Origin: Methylobacterium bullatum
GTDB lineage: Bacteria; Pseudomonadota; Alphaproteobacteria; Rhizobiales; Beijerinckiaceae
Direction: 5' to 3'
Assembly (NCBI GenBank): GCA_902712845.1
Contig: LR743504.1
Span: 4,726,675 to 4,790,674 of the forward strand
Length of the DNA stretch: 64,000 nt
Part shown: one piece after another, positions 44,061 to 55,402 of the stretch
Layout: each line of letters opens with the position of its first letter
Numbering within the stretch: the first letter of the stretch is position 1
The notes under the pieces: model-generated
The model's input: the letters and a program-made list of their open reading frames with translations, nothing else
What the model was told of the DNA's origin: nothing
Database searches by the model: none
Position numbers and translations under genes: made by a program

Positions 44061-45281
44061 ATGGCGCGCGTCTTTCTCATCGTCCTCGATTCGGTCGGCA
44101 TCGGCGGAGGGCCGGACGCTGCCCGCTACGGCGACGAGGGCTCGGACACGCTCGGCCATATCGCGGAATCCTGCGCCGCCGGGGCGGGTGATCGCGAAGG
44201 CCTGCGAGCCGGCCCCCTCGCTTTGCCGAACCTGACGCGTCTCGGCCTCGGTCTCGCCGCCGAGGGGGCGAGCGGCCGCATCCCGCCCGGGCTCGAGCCA
44301 TCCGGTCCGGTCGATGGGGCCTACGGCCATGCCGTCGAGACCGCGCCCGGCAAGGACACACCCTCCGGCCATTGGGAGATCGCGGGCGCCCCCGTCACCG
44401 AGGAATGGGGCTACTTCCCCGACAGGGTGCCGGCCTTCCCCACTGCCCTCATCCAAACACTGATCGAACGGGGCGAACTCCCCGGTATTCTCGGCGATTG
44501 CCATGCCGCCGGCATCCCGATCGTCGAGCGTCTCGGGGCAGAGCACGTCCGGACGGGCAAGCCGATCTGCTACACCTCGGCCGACAGCGTCTTCCAGATC
44601 GCCGCTCACGAGGAGACGTTCGGGCTGGACCGGCTCTACGAGCTCTGTCGGATCGCCCGCGAGATCTGCGACCCCTACCGGATCGGCCGGGTCATCGCCC
44701 GCCCCTTCCTCGGCTCGGAGGAGAGCGGTTTCCGGCGCACCGCGAACCGCAAGGATTTCGCCACGCAGCCGCCGGGCGAAACCCTCCTCGACCGCCTTAG
44801 TGAGCGGGGACGCCCTGTGGTCAGCGTCGGCAAGATCGGCGACATCTTCGCCCACCGCGCCACGGGCCGCGAGATCAAGGCCGCCGGCAACGTTGCCTGC
44901 CTCGATGCGGCGCTGGCCGCGTTCCGCACCCTCCCCGAGGGCGGGCTGGTCTTCCTGAACCTCGTCGATTTCGACACGGAATACGGCCACCGCCGCGATG
45001 TGCCCGGCTACGCCGCCGAGCTGGAGCGCTTCGATGCGCGCGTGCTCGAGATCCATGCGGTGCTCGAAAAGGGCGATGTCTGCATCGTCACTGCCGACCA
45101 CGGCAACGACCCGACATGGTCGGGGACGGAGCATACCCGCGAGCAGGTGCCGGTCCTGGCCTTCGGTCCCGGTCTCGCCGCCCGGTCACTCGGGCGAAGG
45201 GAGACCTTCGCGGATATCGGAGCCTCCATCGCCCGACATCTCGACGTCGGCGAATTGGGACGCGGCACGTCGTGGTGGTGA
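44061..45281 (+). CDS. deoB: Phosphopentomutase DeoB
   Basis: Interconverts ribose/deoxyribose 1- and 5-phosphates in nucleoside catabolism, cytosolic. 406 residues. Metal-binding starts MARVFLIVLDSVGIGGGPDAARYGDEGSDTLGH; later VETAPGKDTPSGHWEIAG, VDFDTEYGHRRDVPGYA and IVTADHGNDPTWSGTEHTREQVPVLAFGP are the alkaline-phosphatase-superfamily metal motifs. Directly after the ABC gene (14 bases). Upp at 36064 belongs to the same salvage area but is not linked. Confidence 0.96.
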   Translation: MARVFLIVLDSVGIGGGPDAARYGDEGSDTLGHIAESCAAGAGDREGLRAGPLALPNLTRLGLGLAAEGASGRIPPGLEPSGPVDGAYGHAVETAPGKDTPSGHWEIAGAPVTEEWGYFPDRVPAFPTALIQTLIERGELPGILGDCHAAGIPIVERLGAEHVRTGKPICYTSADSVFQIAAHEETFGLDRLYELCRIAREICDPYRIGRVIARPFLGSEESGFRRTANRKDFATQPPGETLLDRLSERGRPVVSVGKIGDIFAHRATGREIKAAGNVACLDAALAAFRTLPEGGLVFLNLVDFDTEYGHRRDVPGYAAELERFDARVLEIHAVLEKGDVCIVTADHGNDPTWSGTEHTREQVPVLAFGPGLAARSLGRRETFADIGASIARHLDVGELGRGTSWW

Positions 45282-45314
45282 GACTTTCCCACTCGAACAG
45301 GGTGGGATCGAAAC

Positions 45315-45740
45315 TCAGACCTCCCAAGTCTCTTCCACCTCAGGCGGGATCGGCCTCGGGCGGCGGTCGCTGCCGATGGCGACGAAGGTGAACAGGCCTT
45401 CCGTCACCTTCATCGTAGTCTCGCTCTCGCGTTCGCGGCGCCAGACCTCGACCTGGATGCGGAGCGAGGTGCGGCCGACCTTCACGATCCAGGCATAGAT
45501 GCTGACCTCGTCGCCGACGATGACCGGGCGATGGAAGGTCATGGCATCCACGGAGATCGTGGCGCAGCGGCCCCGAGCCCGGCGCGCAGCCACGTTGCCC
45601 GCCGCCAGATCCATCTGACCCATCAGCCATCCGCCGAAAATGTCCCCGGCCGGATTGGTGTCCGCGGGCATCGCGATCGTGCGCACCACGGGAGAGCCGC
45701 GGTCGGTGGGCTGTCGTGGCTCGGAAACATCGGTCGACAT
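45315..45740 (-). CDS. Acyl-CoA thioesterase (YciA-type hotdog)
   Basis: Hotdog-fold acyl-CoA thioesterase, 141 residues. Family core: MPADTNPAGDIFGGWLMGQMDLAAGNVAARRARGRCATISVDAMTFHRPVIVGDEVSIYAWIVKVGRTSLRIQVEVW, with the catalytic Asp in NPAGDIFGGWLM and SVDAMTF. Start at 45740 (MSTDVSEPRQ) chosen as family-like, about 13 bases from GGGAG. Converges with deoB with 33 bases between. Confidence 0.92.
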   Translation of the reverse strand: MSTDVSEPRQPTDRGSPVVRTIAMPADTNPAGDIFGGWLMGQMDLAAGNVAARRARGRCATISVDAMTFHRPVIVGDEVSIYAWIVKVGRTSLRIQVEVWRRERESETTMKVTEGLFTFVAIGSDRRPRPIPPEVEETWEV

Positions 45741-45871
45741 GGGGTGGTGCGGTCTCCCGTGATCTCGGCCCTGCCAATGCAAGCGGCGCGCCGCCTGTGT
45801 CGTCCTGTCACATCCGGCCGGCCGCGAACAGGTGACCTGCTTGAAGGGTAACGGCGGTCGTCACGCCTTCA

Positions 45872-46396
45872 TCACAGTCCGGACCGTCCCGTTCCTCCCT
45901 GCGGCTGCGAAGTCGGGCGCCGCCGCAGCATCATCGCCCCGCCCGCCAGCAGCGCGATGCAGAGCAGGGCGTAGGGCAGGCCCAACAGCAACAGGAAGAA
46001 CCCGGCACTCGCCTCGCCACCACTGGTACCACCGGAATCCCGGTCGAGAAGCCAGTCCAGGACGCCCGTGACCGCCAGGAGGACGATGCCGTTCAGCAGG
46101 ATGGCGCCCCCAACGGCGAGGCAGCCCCAGCCGATGCGTCGGCGTTCATCGGCCACGCGGGCAAGGAGAAGCGTCACGGCGATCACCACGCTGGCCTGAA
46201 GACCGAAGGCGAGGAAGGGCAGCATGTCTAACGCCGGTCCCGGCCAGGTTATGGCGGCATCCCGCATGCCGGGGGTGGGCCGGACCATCATGCCGATGAA
46301 GGCGGTCAGGGCGGGAAAGATCACCCCGCCGATCGCCCAGCCCACGAACAGGCCGAAGACGCCACTGATGACCCATCGCCGGGTGTTCGGGTTCAT
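45872..46396 (-). CDS. Integral membrane protein, hypothetical
   Basis: Four predicted membrane helices: WVISGVFGLFVGWAIGGVIF, LPFLAFGLQASVVIAVTLLLA, GWGCLAVGGAILLNGIVLLA and FFLLLLGLPYALLCIALLAG. 174 residues from the ATG at 46396, which has a strong ribosome-binding site (GGAAGGG six bases before). An in-frame extension to 46513 adds a polar, family-less stretch. C-terminal tail is Arg/Gln/Gly-rich. No named family; lies next to the AT-rich island. Confidence 0.6.
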   Translation of the reverse strand: MNPNTRRWVISGVFGLFVGWAIGGVIFPALTAFIGMMVRPTPGMRDAAITWPGPALDMLPFLAFGLQASVVIAVTLLLARVADERRRIGWGCLAVGGAILLNGIVLLAVTGVLDWLLDRDSGGTSGGEASAGFFLLLLGLPYALLCIALLAGGAMMLRRRPTSQPQGGTGRSGL

Positions 46397-46665
46397 GCCG
46401 TCCCTTCCTGCCGCTGGGCAAACACGGCTCAGCCGGTCATCGACAATCGCGCTCACGGTACGAGCCGCCTCCTCGAACTCGCCGATCAGCCAATCCCTAT
46501 CATGCCGGCGCATGACCGTGCAGCCAAGGTTGCCGTGTTCTGGGGCGCTGGCCCTGGCTGCCGAAGATGAGTCTCCTTCCGTAACGCGAACCTTGTCCCC
46601 GTCCCTGGCCTCGGCCGTAAACCACCTGTATTTTACGTATCCCAGCCTCTGATGTATTTTCTCGT

Positions 46666-47001
46666 ATGAGTAGAAACATGCGAATCGGAATCAATTTGAG
46701 GGGTGATCTCGCAAGAGCTAGTCTCGATAGATTAGATCATAAACTTGATGCTCTTTTTATAGAGCGTAAAATTGTATTGGATAGTATTTCAAATTTAACT
46801 TAAGTTGGAAATAAATATCTTTATCAAATTGGCATGGGAATGCCGTTCGGTCGAGGATTGTTTCATGCTCGTTTAATCTATAAATTGTCCGCAACCTTAT
46901 ACGGAGGATCTTATAAAAAAGGATTGGGTCGCCTGTACATGATCGATTGCGAGATTAAAGACATTTTGGATGAGTGTCGGCGACGTATGAAAGCCGCATG
47001 A
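46666..47001 (+). pseudogene. AT-rich broken open reading frame
   Basis: In frame 1, ATG at 46666 opens 45 codons (MSRNMRIGINLRGDLARASL, then LDRLDHKLDALFIERKIV) that end in TAA at 46801-46803. The same frame continues without another stop to TGA at 46999-47001, including an ATG at 46834 (55 codons: MGMPFGRGLFHARLIYKLSA, then LYGGSYKKGLGRLYMIDCEI, then KDILDECRRRMKAA). Bases 46741-46800 have only 15 G or C of 60, against a GC-rich genome, and AT-ending codons dominate, so it looks transferred. Either one ~111-residue gene broken by one nonsense codon or two small genes. Product not recognised. Both parts are too short for most gene finders. Confidence 0.6.
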
Positions 47002-47068
47002 CCATCCCCACGCTTAGCGTCGAGCGTGGTAATCCAACGACGCGGACCCCACCATTAACGAACGGTGG

Positions 47069-48862
47069 CTAGTCCGGCAGGGCGAACACGACGAGCGCGT
47101 CGCCGGTGCCGAAGCCCGAGCTCTTGGTGAACGAGGCTCCGCCGGCCGCCACGGCCACGTATTGCCGGCCGTCCAGCGAATAAGTGATCGGCGGCCCGCC
47201 GATCCCGGCACCGCACTGGAAACGCCACAGCACCGTGCCGGTCGCTGCGTCATGGGCGTCGAGATGGCCGTCCTCCTCGCCGGAGAAGACCAGACCGCCG
47301 GCGGTGGCGAGCGTGCCGCCCGAAAGGCGGCTTCCCGCCTTCACCGACCATTTGATCGCTCCGCCCGCGGCGAGGTCGACGGCCGTGAGCGTGCTGAAGG
47401 AGGGCTCGCCCTTCGCCTCGCTCGTTTCCGTGAAACGGATCTGCGGCCTGCCGCCGGCGGGCGGGATGGTCCTCACCGTGTAGGTGGTCGCGCCGTGCCG
47501 GACCTGGGCGTAGGCCATGCTTGTCGTCGGATCGAAGGCGACCGGATGCCAGGAGATCGCGCCGAGGGGACCGGGGCTGACGACGGTCCCGGTCTCGGTG
47601 GGCGGTGCGTAGAGGTTCTTCTGCGTGGTCAGCGGCGCGGACTTGCCGAGGAGCGTGCCGGTCGCCCGGTCGTGGACATAAAGCCAGCCGGTCTTGCTCG
47701 CTTCGGCGACCGCCTTCACCGGCCCTTGCGGCGTCGCGTAATCGAGCAGGAAGGGCGGGCTCGCGACATCGTACCCCCATTCGTCGTGGGGAACCTGCTG
47801 ATAGTACCAGCGCAGCTTGCCGGTCTTCACGTTGAGCGCCACGAGGCTCATCGTGTAGAGGTTGTCGCCGGGCCGCGAGAGGCCGAAATTCTGCGGCGCA
47901 GGGTTGCCGGTGCCAACATAGATCAGGCCGAGATCGGCATCGTAGGCCGGCGTCATCCAGAGCGAGCCGCCGCCGACCTTCCACGCCTCCCTGTGCCGGG
48001 GGGCGGCCGCCTTCTCCGCGGCGATGTCGCGATTGAGCGGCACCCCATCGGCGGTCTTCTCGACGAAGCCGCCTTCCCAGCCGTCCTCCTTGGTGACGTA
48101 CCAGCGCCAGCGTTCCTCGCCGGTGGCGGCATCGTAGGCGGCGAGCCAGCCGCGCCGGCCGTAGCCGCCCTCGATCCCGACCACGGCGCCGCCGTCGAGC
48201 CCGCCCTTCTCGTCCTCCACGTGGAGGCCGTAGCCGGCCCCGGCCACGCCGACGATGACGAGCCCGTCGGCCACGAGGGGGGGCATCTTGAACCCGAGCC
48301 GGCTCGATCCCTGGATCGCGCCCGCGCCGAGCGTTCCCGCCAGATCGGATGCGGTTTCGGACTCGCCCTCCTCCGGGCGGACGGCCTCATGGTCCCACAG
48401 GACCTTGCCGGTCTTGGCGTCGAGGGCGATGACCCGCCCGTCCATGGTCGCCTCGAAGACCTTGCCGCCCGATACCGCGACACCGCGATTCGAGGGAGGC
48501 CCGAAGATCTTCTCTGTCCGGGCCTTGTGGGTGTAGGTCCAGATCACCCGCCCGGTCTTCGCCTCCAGGGCAGCCACGTGGTTCTGGGTGGTGGAGACGT
48601 ACATCACCCCGTCCACCACCACCGGCTCGGCCTGGAAGTAGCCTGTGATCCCGGTCTGGAAGATCCAGGCCGGGCGCAGCTTGGCGACGTTGCCCCGGTC
48701 TATGACTGTCAGCGGCGAGAAATGCCGGTTCGTATGGTCGCGGCCGAACATCGGCCATTCCTCGGCACGCGCTCCCGGGGAGATTGTCAGGGCGCCTACC
48801 ATCAGCGGAAAGACGGCGCGGCGGACCATCGCCAATGACTTGATCATCCCGTCACGCCCCAT
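47069..48862 (-). CDS. PQQ-dependent dehydrogenase-like protein, divergent active site
   Basis: 597 residues with a signal peptide (VRRAVFPLMVGALTISPGARA), so periplasmic. Eight-bladed propeller repeats (AYDAATGEERW, ALDAKTGKVLWDH, ALEAKTGRVIWTY) and WMTPAYDADLGLIYVGTGNPAPQN are typical of the methanol/ethanol dehydrogenase family. But PP replace the vicinal Cys pair (residues 122-123, GPPSNRG); Gly replaces the metal-binding Glu in the region VAGAGYG...GGYGRRGWL; and residue 363 is Gly in PHDEWGYD where the family has Asp (WDY). N320 remains. An extra ~21 residues sit before RRGW. So catalysis is doubtful. Start may instead be the Met at codon 6 (48847). Family placement is solid; function is not. 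Confidence 0.85.
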   Translation of the reverse strand: MGRDGMIKSLAMVRRAVFPLMVGALTISPGARAEEWPMFGRDHTNRHFSPLTVIDRGNVAKLRPAWIFQTGITGYFQAEPVVVDGVMYVSTTQNHVAALEAKTGRVIWTYTHKARTEKIFGPPSNRGVAVSGGKVFEATMDGRVIALDAKTGKVLWDHEAVRPEEGESETASDLAGTLGAGAIQGSSRLGFKMPPLVADGLVIVGVAGAGYGLHVEDEKGGLDGGAVVGIEGGYGRRGWLAAYDAATGEERWRWYVTKEDGWEGGFVEKTADGVPLNRDIAAEKAAAPRHREAWKVGGGSLWMTPAYDADLGLIYVGTGNPAPQNFGLSRPGDNLYTMSLVALNVKTGKLRWYYQQVPHDEWGYDVASPPFLLDYATPQGPVKAVAEASKTGWLYVHDRATGTLLGKSAPLTTQKNLYAPPTETGTVVSPGPLGAISWHPVAFDPTTSMAYAQVRHGATTYTVRTIPPAGGRPQIRFTETSEAKGEPSFSTLTAVDLAAGGAIKWSVKAGSRLSGGTLATAGGLVFSGEEDGHLDAHDAATGTVLWRFQCGAGIGGPPITYSLDGRQYVAVAAGGASFTKSSGFGTGDALVVFALPD

Positions 48863-48879
48863 CCATCGATCGGTTGCCT

Positions 48880-49440
48880 TCAGTCGACGCTCAGCCGGGC
48901 GAGCCGGATGGCCGCCTCGAGCTGAAACGGCGTGTCGGCGGCGTTCATGGAACGGGCGAGATCCGCAGCATTCTGCCCGTTGCCGTCGCGCCTGGCCGGG
49001 TCGGCACCTCGCGCCAGCAGGAGTTCCACCATCTCGGTGCGGTTGAACATGGCCGCCGTCATCAGCGCGGTGCGCGTGCCAGTTCCGGTGCCGTCGATCA
49101 TAGCGCCCTTCTCCAGCAGTAGCTCCACGATGGCCATGTCGCCCTTGAAGGCGGCGCCGGCGAGCGGCGTCTGTCCGCGGTCGTTGGAGAGCTCGGGGTC
49201 GCCTCCGTTGTCGAGGATGAGGTGCGTGGTCTCGACCTGCCCGTTATAGGCGGCCAGCATCAGCAGGCTGTCGCCCTTGTCGTTGAGGAGGTTCGCCGGG
49301 AGTCCCTGAGCGAACAGCTCTTCGAGCTCCTCCACATGCCCCGCCCGCGCGTATTGAAAGACCCGGCCCGCGAAGGCCAGGGTCTCCGAGTCGAGTTCGG
49401 GAAGCGCAGGGTTGGGCGAGGCCGGCGTTTCGGATTGCAT
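48880..49440 (-). CDS. Ankyrin-repeat protein
   Basis: 186 residues with four ankyrin repeats: ARAGHVEELEELFAQGLPANLLNDKGDSLLMLAAYNGQVETTHLILDNGGDPELSNDRGQTPLAGAAFKGDMAIVELLLEKGAMIDGTGTGTRTALMTAAMFNRTEMVELLLARGADPARRDGNGQNAADLA. No signal peptide; cytosolic interaction module. Start at 49440 (MQSETPASP). Followed on the same strand after 17 bases by the PQQ-dehydrogenase-like gene and preceded after 14 bases by the reductase gene, so the three may form one transcript. Confidence 0.9.
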   Translation of the reverse strand: MQSETPASPNPALPELDSETLAFAGRVFQYARAGHVEELEELFAQGLPANLLNDKGDSLLMLAAYNGQVETTHLILDNGGDPELSNDRGQTPLAGAAFKGDMAIVELLLEKGAMIDGTGTGTRTALMTAAMFNRTEMVELLLARGADPARRDGNGQNAADLARSMNAADTPFQLEAAIRLARLSVD

Positions 49441-49454
49441 CGTCACTATCTGTC

Positions 49455-50525
49455 TCAGGGAATGACCTTTTCGGCCCGCAGCCGGCCGAACAGGTCGAGG
49501 AAGCTGTCGTCGCTGGGCTGATAATCGAGGAAGCCGAGCCGCCGGCTGCGCGCCATGTCGGTGACAACTTCGATCGGACGGCCGAGATCCGCATCGGTGT
49601 GCCATGCGGAGGCGAGACGGTCGAGATCGGACTCGACCAGGCCGTGGCGTCTCGCCAGATCCTTCCAGACCGGACCGTCCTGCGCCATCTGGTCTTCGAG
49701 GGGCGTCGCCGCGCCTGGATAGGGAGCCGGTTCAAGCCCGAACCATTCCGCGATGCGGCCCCACATCCACGACCAGCGGAAGACGTCGCCATTGACCACG
49801 TTGAACGCGGTGTTCGCCGCGGCGGGATCCGTGGAAGCCCAGGCGAGGTGCCGGGCCAGCAGCCGCGCGTCGGTGACGTCGGTCAGGCCGTTCCATTGCT
49901 GCGGTGAGCCCGGGAACAGGAACGGACGTCCTGTCTCGCGGCACAGGGACGCGTAGACGGCAAGGGTCACGCCCATGTTCATGGCGTTGCCGAGGGCATA
50001 GCCGACGATGGTGTGCGGGCGGTGCACGCTCCAGCCGAATCCCTGGCGTTCGGCGCCGGCGAACACCTCGTCCTCCTGCACGTAGTAGAAATTTTCCACC
50101 GGCAGGCGTTCCTGGTCCTCGCGGAACGGCGTCTGCGGCAGCGTGCCCTTCCCGTAGGCCTCGAACGGCCCGAGATAATGCTTGAGGCCGGTCACCAGGG
50201 CCACGTGGCGCAAAGGCGCCGCTTGCAGGGCGTCGAGGAGGTTGCGCACCATGGCGCCATTGACGCGGCAATTCTCGGCCTCGGTCGCCTGCCGCATCCA
50301 GGTGGTGATGAAGACATGGGTCGGCGCGATGTCGGATAAGGCCGCCCGGAGGGAGTTCGGATCGGTCAGGTCCGCCGTCACCGGGGTCACGCCCTCGATA
50401 TCCACGGGCCGGCGCGCCAGACCCAGAACGGTCCAGCCCTCGGCGACGAGGTGACGGGCGAGGTTGTTGCCGACGATGCCGCTCGCACCGGCGATGAGCG
50501 CCGTACCCTTGATCCTGTCCGACAT
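49455..50525 (-). CDS. SDR family oxidoreductase, PRISE-like
   Basis: NAD(P)-dependent reductase of the extended SDR superfamily, 356 residues. Rossmann start GTALIAGASGIVGNNLARHL; conserved PRISE stretches VALVTGLKHYLGPFEAYGKG and ENFYYVQEDEVFAGAERQGF, HRPHTIVGYALGNAMN and NGDVFRWSWMWGRIAEWFGLEP. PRISE members reduce activated alkenes (progesterone 5-beta-reductase and iridoid synthase-like). Substrate here unknown. Likely first gene of a leftward set with the ankyrin and PQQ-like genes. Confidence 0.85.
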   Translation of the reverse strand: MSDRIKGTALIAGASGIVGNNLARHLVAEGWTVLGLARRPVDIEGVTPVTADLTDPNSLRAALSDIAPTHVFITTWMRQATEAENCRVNGAMVRNLLDALQAAPLRHVALVTGLKHYLGPFEAYGKGTLPQTPFREDQERLPVENFYYVQEDEVFAGAERQGFGWSVHRPHTIVGYALGNAMNMGVTLAVYASLCRETGRPFLFPGSPQQWNGLTDVTDARLLARHLAWASTDPAAANTAFNVVNGDVFRWSWMWGRIAEWFGLEPAPYPGAATPLEDQMAQDGPVWKDLARRHGLVESDLDRLASAWHTDADLGRPIEVVTDMARSRRLGFLDYQPSDDSFLDLFGRLRAEKVIP

Positions 50526-50641
50526 GCTGTCTCCAATAGAGGTGCATTCCTCCTCGGCCCATCAGATGGAGGGACCGGCCGAAGAAGGAATGTGTCTATC
50601 GGAACGCGGGAGGCTGCATGTCGATCCGGCGTGGCTTCGCC

Positions 50642-51472
50642 TTAGGCGACGGGTGTCAGCTCGCCGGTCTCGCTGATCTCGTCGGTATGCACGTCGAAGC
50701 TCGCGAGCAAGGCCGTGCTGAAGCTCGTGGAGATGGCGACATCGGTGGCGTCGCGGCCGCGTGCGATCAGGATGCGGCCGATGCGGCGCTTGTTGTTGCG
50801 GGCATCGAAGGTGAACCAGCGCCCGTCGAGATAGACTTCGAGCCAGGCCGAGAAGTCCCCCGGCGGCACAACGGGCACGCCGATATCCCCGAGATAGCCG
50901 GTGCAGTAGCGGGCCGGGATGTTCATGCATCGGCAGAAGGCGACGGCGAGATGCGTGAAATCGCGGCAGACGCCGATCTTCTGGGTATAGGCTTCGAACG
51001 CCGTACGGGTGGCGTCGGCCTGCTGGTAGTCGAACTTGATGTGCCGGTGCACGAAATCGTGGATCGCCTGGACCCGTGCCCAACCCTCGGGCGTGGTGCC
51101 GAAGAGTCCCCAGGCGATGTTCGAGAGCTTGTCGGTCTCGCAATAGCGGCTGCCGAGCAGGAACGGCATGACGTCGTCCGGCAGATCCTGCACCGGATGC
51201 TGTTTCGCCTCGGGCACGAGTTCGTCCAGCTCGCCGGAATCCTCGATCATGAAATCGGCCGACACCGTGATCCGGCCACCGGGGGCGAGGATGCGGGTGC
51301 AGACGTTCCCGAATGGATCGAGATAGCTGTGAGCCTCCACCGGCGGCTCGATCGTCATCGTCTCCGGCGTCAGCAGGTCTCCCGCGCGCGAGGGATGAAC
51401 GTTGAGCATCAGGGTGATCGGCGTCGGGCCGAACGTGTCGTAGCCGATCGTGTAGCCGGTCCGGATTTTCAT
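50642..51472 (-). CDS. Transglutaminase-like protein, His replaced
   Basis: 276 residues. An N-terminal beta-rich domain (about 1-100) precedes a transglutaminase-like core: ARVQAIHDFVHRHIKFDYQQADATRTAFEAYTQKIGVCRDFTHLAVAFCRCMNIPARYCTGYLGD, with nucleophile C169 in GVCRDFTHL. The usual catalytic His (in FHAW) is Ser208 here (DFSAWLEVYL); the Asp is D223 in WFTFDARNN. So the Cys and Asp are present but the His is not in its normal place. Start at 51472 (MKIRTGYTIGYD); a Met seven codons upstream is possible. No operon partner is obvious. Confidence 0.85.
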   Translation of the reverse strand: MKIRTGYTIGYDTFGPTPITLMLNVHPSRAGDLLTPETMTIEPPVEAHSYLDPFGNVCTRILAPGGRITVSADFMIEDSGELDELVPEAKQHPVQDLPDDVMPFLLGSRYCETDKLSNIAWGLFGTTPEGWARVQAIHDFVHRHIKFDYQQADATRTAFEAYTQKIGVCRDFTHLAVAFCRCMNIPARYCTGYLGDIGVPVVPPGDFSAWLEVYLDGRWFTFDARNNKRRIGRILIARGRDATDVAISTSFSTALLASFDVHTDEISETGELTPVA

Positions 51473-51692
51473 AGGGTCGCTCGCATCAGGCAATGGGACA
51501 GGTGGGATCGCTGCTTATTTCCACCCGCCGCCGGCCCGCTCCCGCGGCCTTCGGCCTTGATCGAGCGAGGGGCGTCGAGGCGGCGACGGTCTGGTGCCGT
51601 CATGCTCGCCTCAGCCACCCTCACCGAGAGCGGCACCGTCTAGCCAAGCAGGTAGCACACCGGAGGGTTGCCGCCTAACGGTTTGCCGTCCC

Positions 51693-52193
51693 TCATGAAT
51701 GCTCCCCAGCCGCCCGGAGATCGGCGAGGTCGAGGCGGCGGGTGAACATGGTGAGGCCGCCCTCGGCATCGCGCGGCCAGTCAGTCTCCGGTCTGTCCCG
51801 ATAGAGTTCGACCCCGTTCATGTCGGGATCGCGCAAGTACAGCGCCTCGCTCACACCATGGTCGCTGGCGCCGTCGAGGGCGATGCCGGCCTCGTCGAGC
51901 CGGCGCAGGGCATCGGCCAGGCTCGCCCGCGTTGGATAGAGGATGGCAAGGTGGAACAGGCCGGTCGCGCCGGGGGGCGGCGGGCTGCCGCCTTCGCTCT
52001 CCCAGGTGTTGAGCCCGATATGGTGGTGGTAATCCCCGGCCGCGATGAAGGCGGCCTGGGTGCCATAGCGAGCCTTCAGGGAAAAGCCGAGCACGCCGCA
52101 ATAGAAGGCGAGAGCCCGGTCGAGATCGGCGACCTTGAGATGGACATGGCCAATCCGCGCCTGCGGATGGATCGGGTTCGAGGTCGTTGTCAT
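51693..52193 (-). CDS. VOC family dioxygenase/glyoxalase-like protein
   Basis: 166 residues. Vicinal-oxygen-chelate fold: RIGHVHLKVADLDRALAFYCGVLGFSLKARYG, HHIGLNTWES, and GVELYRD at the second half. Metal ligands likely H in IGHVHLKV, H in YHHHIGLN, and E in GVELYRD. Resembles catechol 2,3-dioxygenase (CatE)-type proteins. ATG at 52193 follows AGGAG by 11 bases. Divergent from uvrB with 77 bases between. Confidence 0.87.
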   Translation of the reverse strand: MTTTSNPIHPQARIGHVHLKVADLDRALAFYCGVLGFSLKARYGTQAAFIAAGDYHHHIGLNTWESEGGSPPPPGATGLFHLAILYPTRASLADALRRLDEAGIALDGASDHGVSEALYLRDPDMNGVELYRDRPETDWPRDAEGGLTMFTRRLDLADLRAAGEHS

Positions 52194-52270
52194 GAAGGGT
52201 CTCGCTCCTGATTGTCGCGAAGCGATGGGCTGCCCTTTCCCCTTTCGTTCCGCGGGGCCATATTCCACCC

Positions 52271-54958
<2,688 letters not shown>

Positions 54959-55064
54959 AACCCGCATCGGCGTCGGAACCCCCGGCCTAGGCTCGGGCTT
55001 GGAGAAGCATGTGACGGCGGCCTCGACCGGTCGCCCCTGTGCCTCGAACCGACGGAGCAATCTC

Positions 55065-55364
55065 ATGCGCAAGGAACCTCTCATCCGGGCGAGCCTGCTC
55101 CTCGCTGCCGGCATCCTCCTGGTGCAGACCGCGCCCGCCCAGGCGATCTCCGATCGCCGCAACCAGCCGACGGCTGCCGATGTGCCGTCCGAAACCCGAT
55201 CGGGCGAGACGTCCGGTTCGAAGCCCATCGGCGACGTGAAGCCGCCGAGCGCCATCCGCCCCTCGACGGCTGTGACCGAGAGTGACGGAAAGACCTCTCG
55301 GACCAACCCGCTCGATCATCTGCCCGCGCGCGACCGCGCCGGGACCGGCGGACGCCGGGAATAG
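55065..55364 (+). CDS. Small exported protein, 99 aa
   Basis: Signal peptide (MRKEPLIRASLLLAAGILLVQ then TAPAQA) and a hydrophilic, disordered mature part rich in Ser, Thr, Pro, Lys and Arg (SRTNPLDHLPARDRAGTGG). No recognised domain. ATG at 55065 follows GGAG by about nine bases. Periplasmic or surface location inferred. Function unknown. Confidence 0.65.
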   Translation: MRKEPLIRASLLLAAGILLVQTAPAQAISDRRNQPTAADVPSETRSGETSGSKPIGDVKPPSAIRPSTAVTESDGKTSRTNPLDHLPARDRAGTGGRRE

Positions 55365-55402
55365 AATTCGCCGTTACGGTTCGCTGCTCAGGAGGAACCA
55401 CC

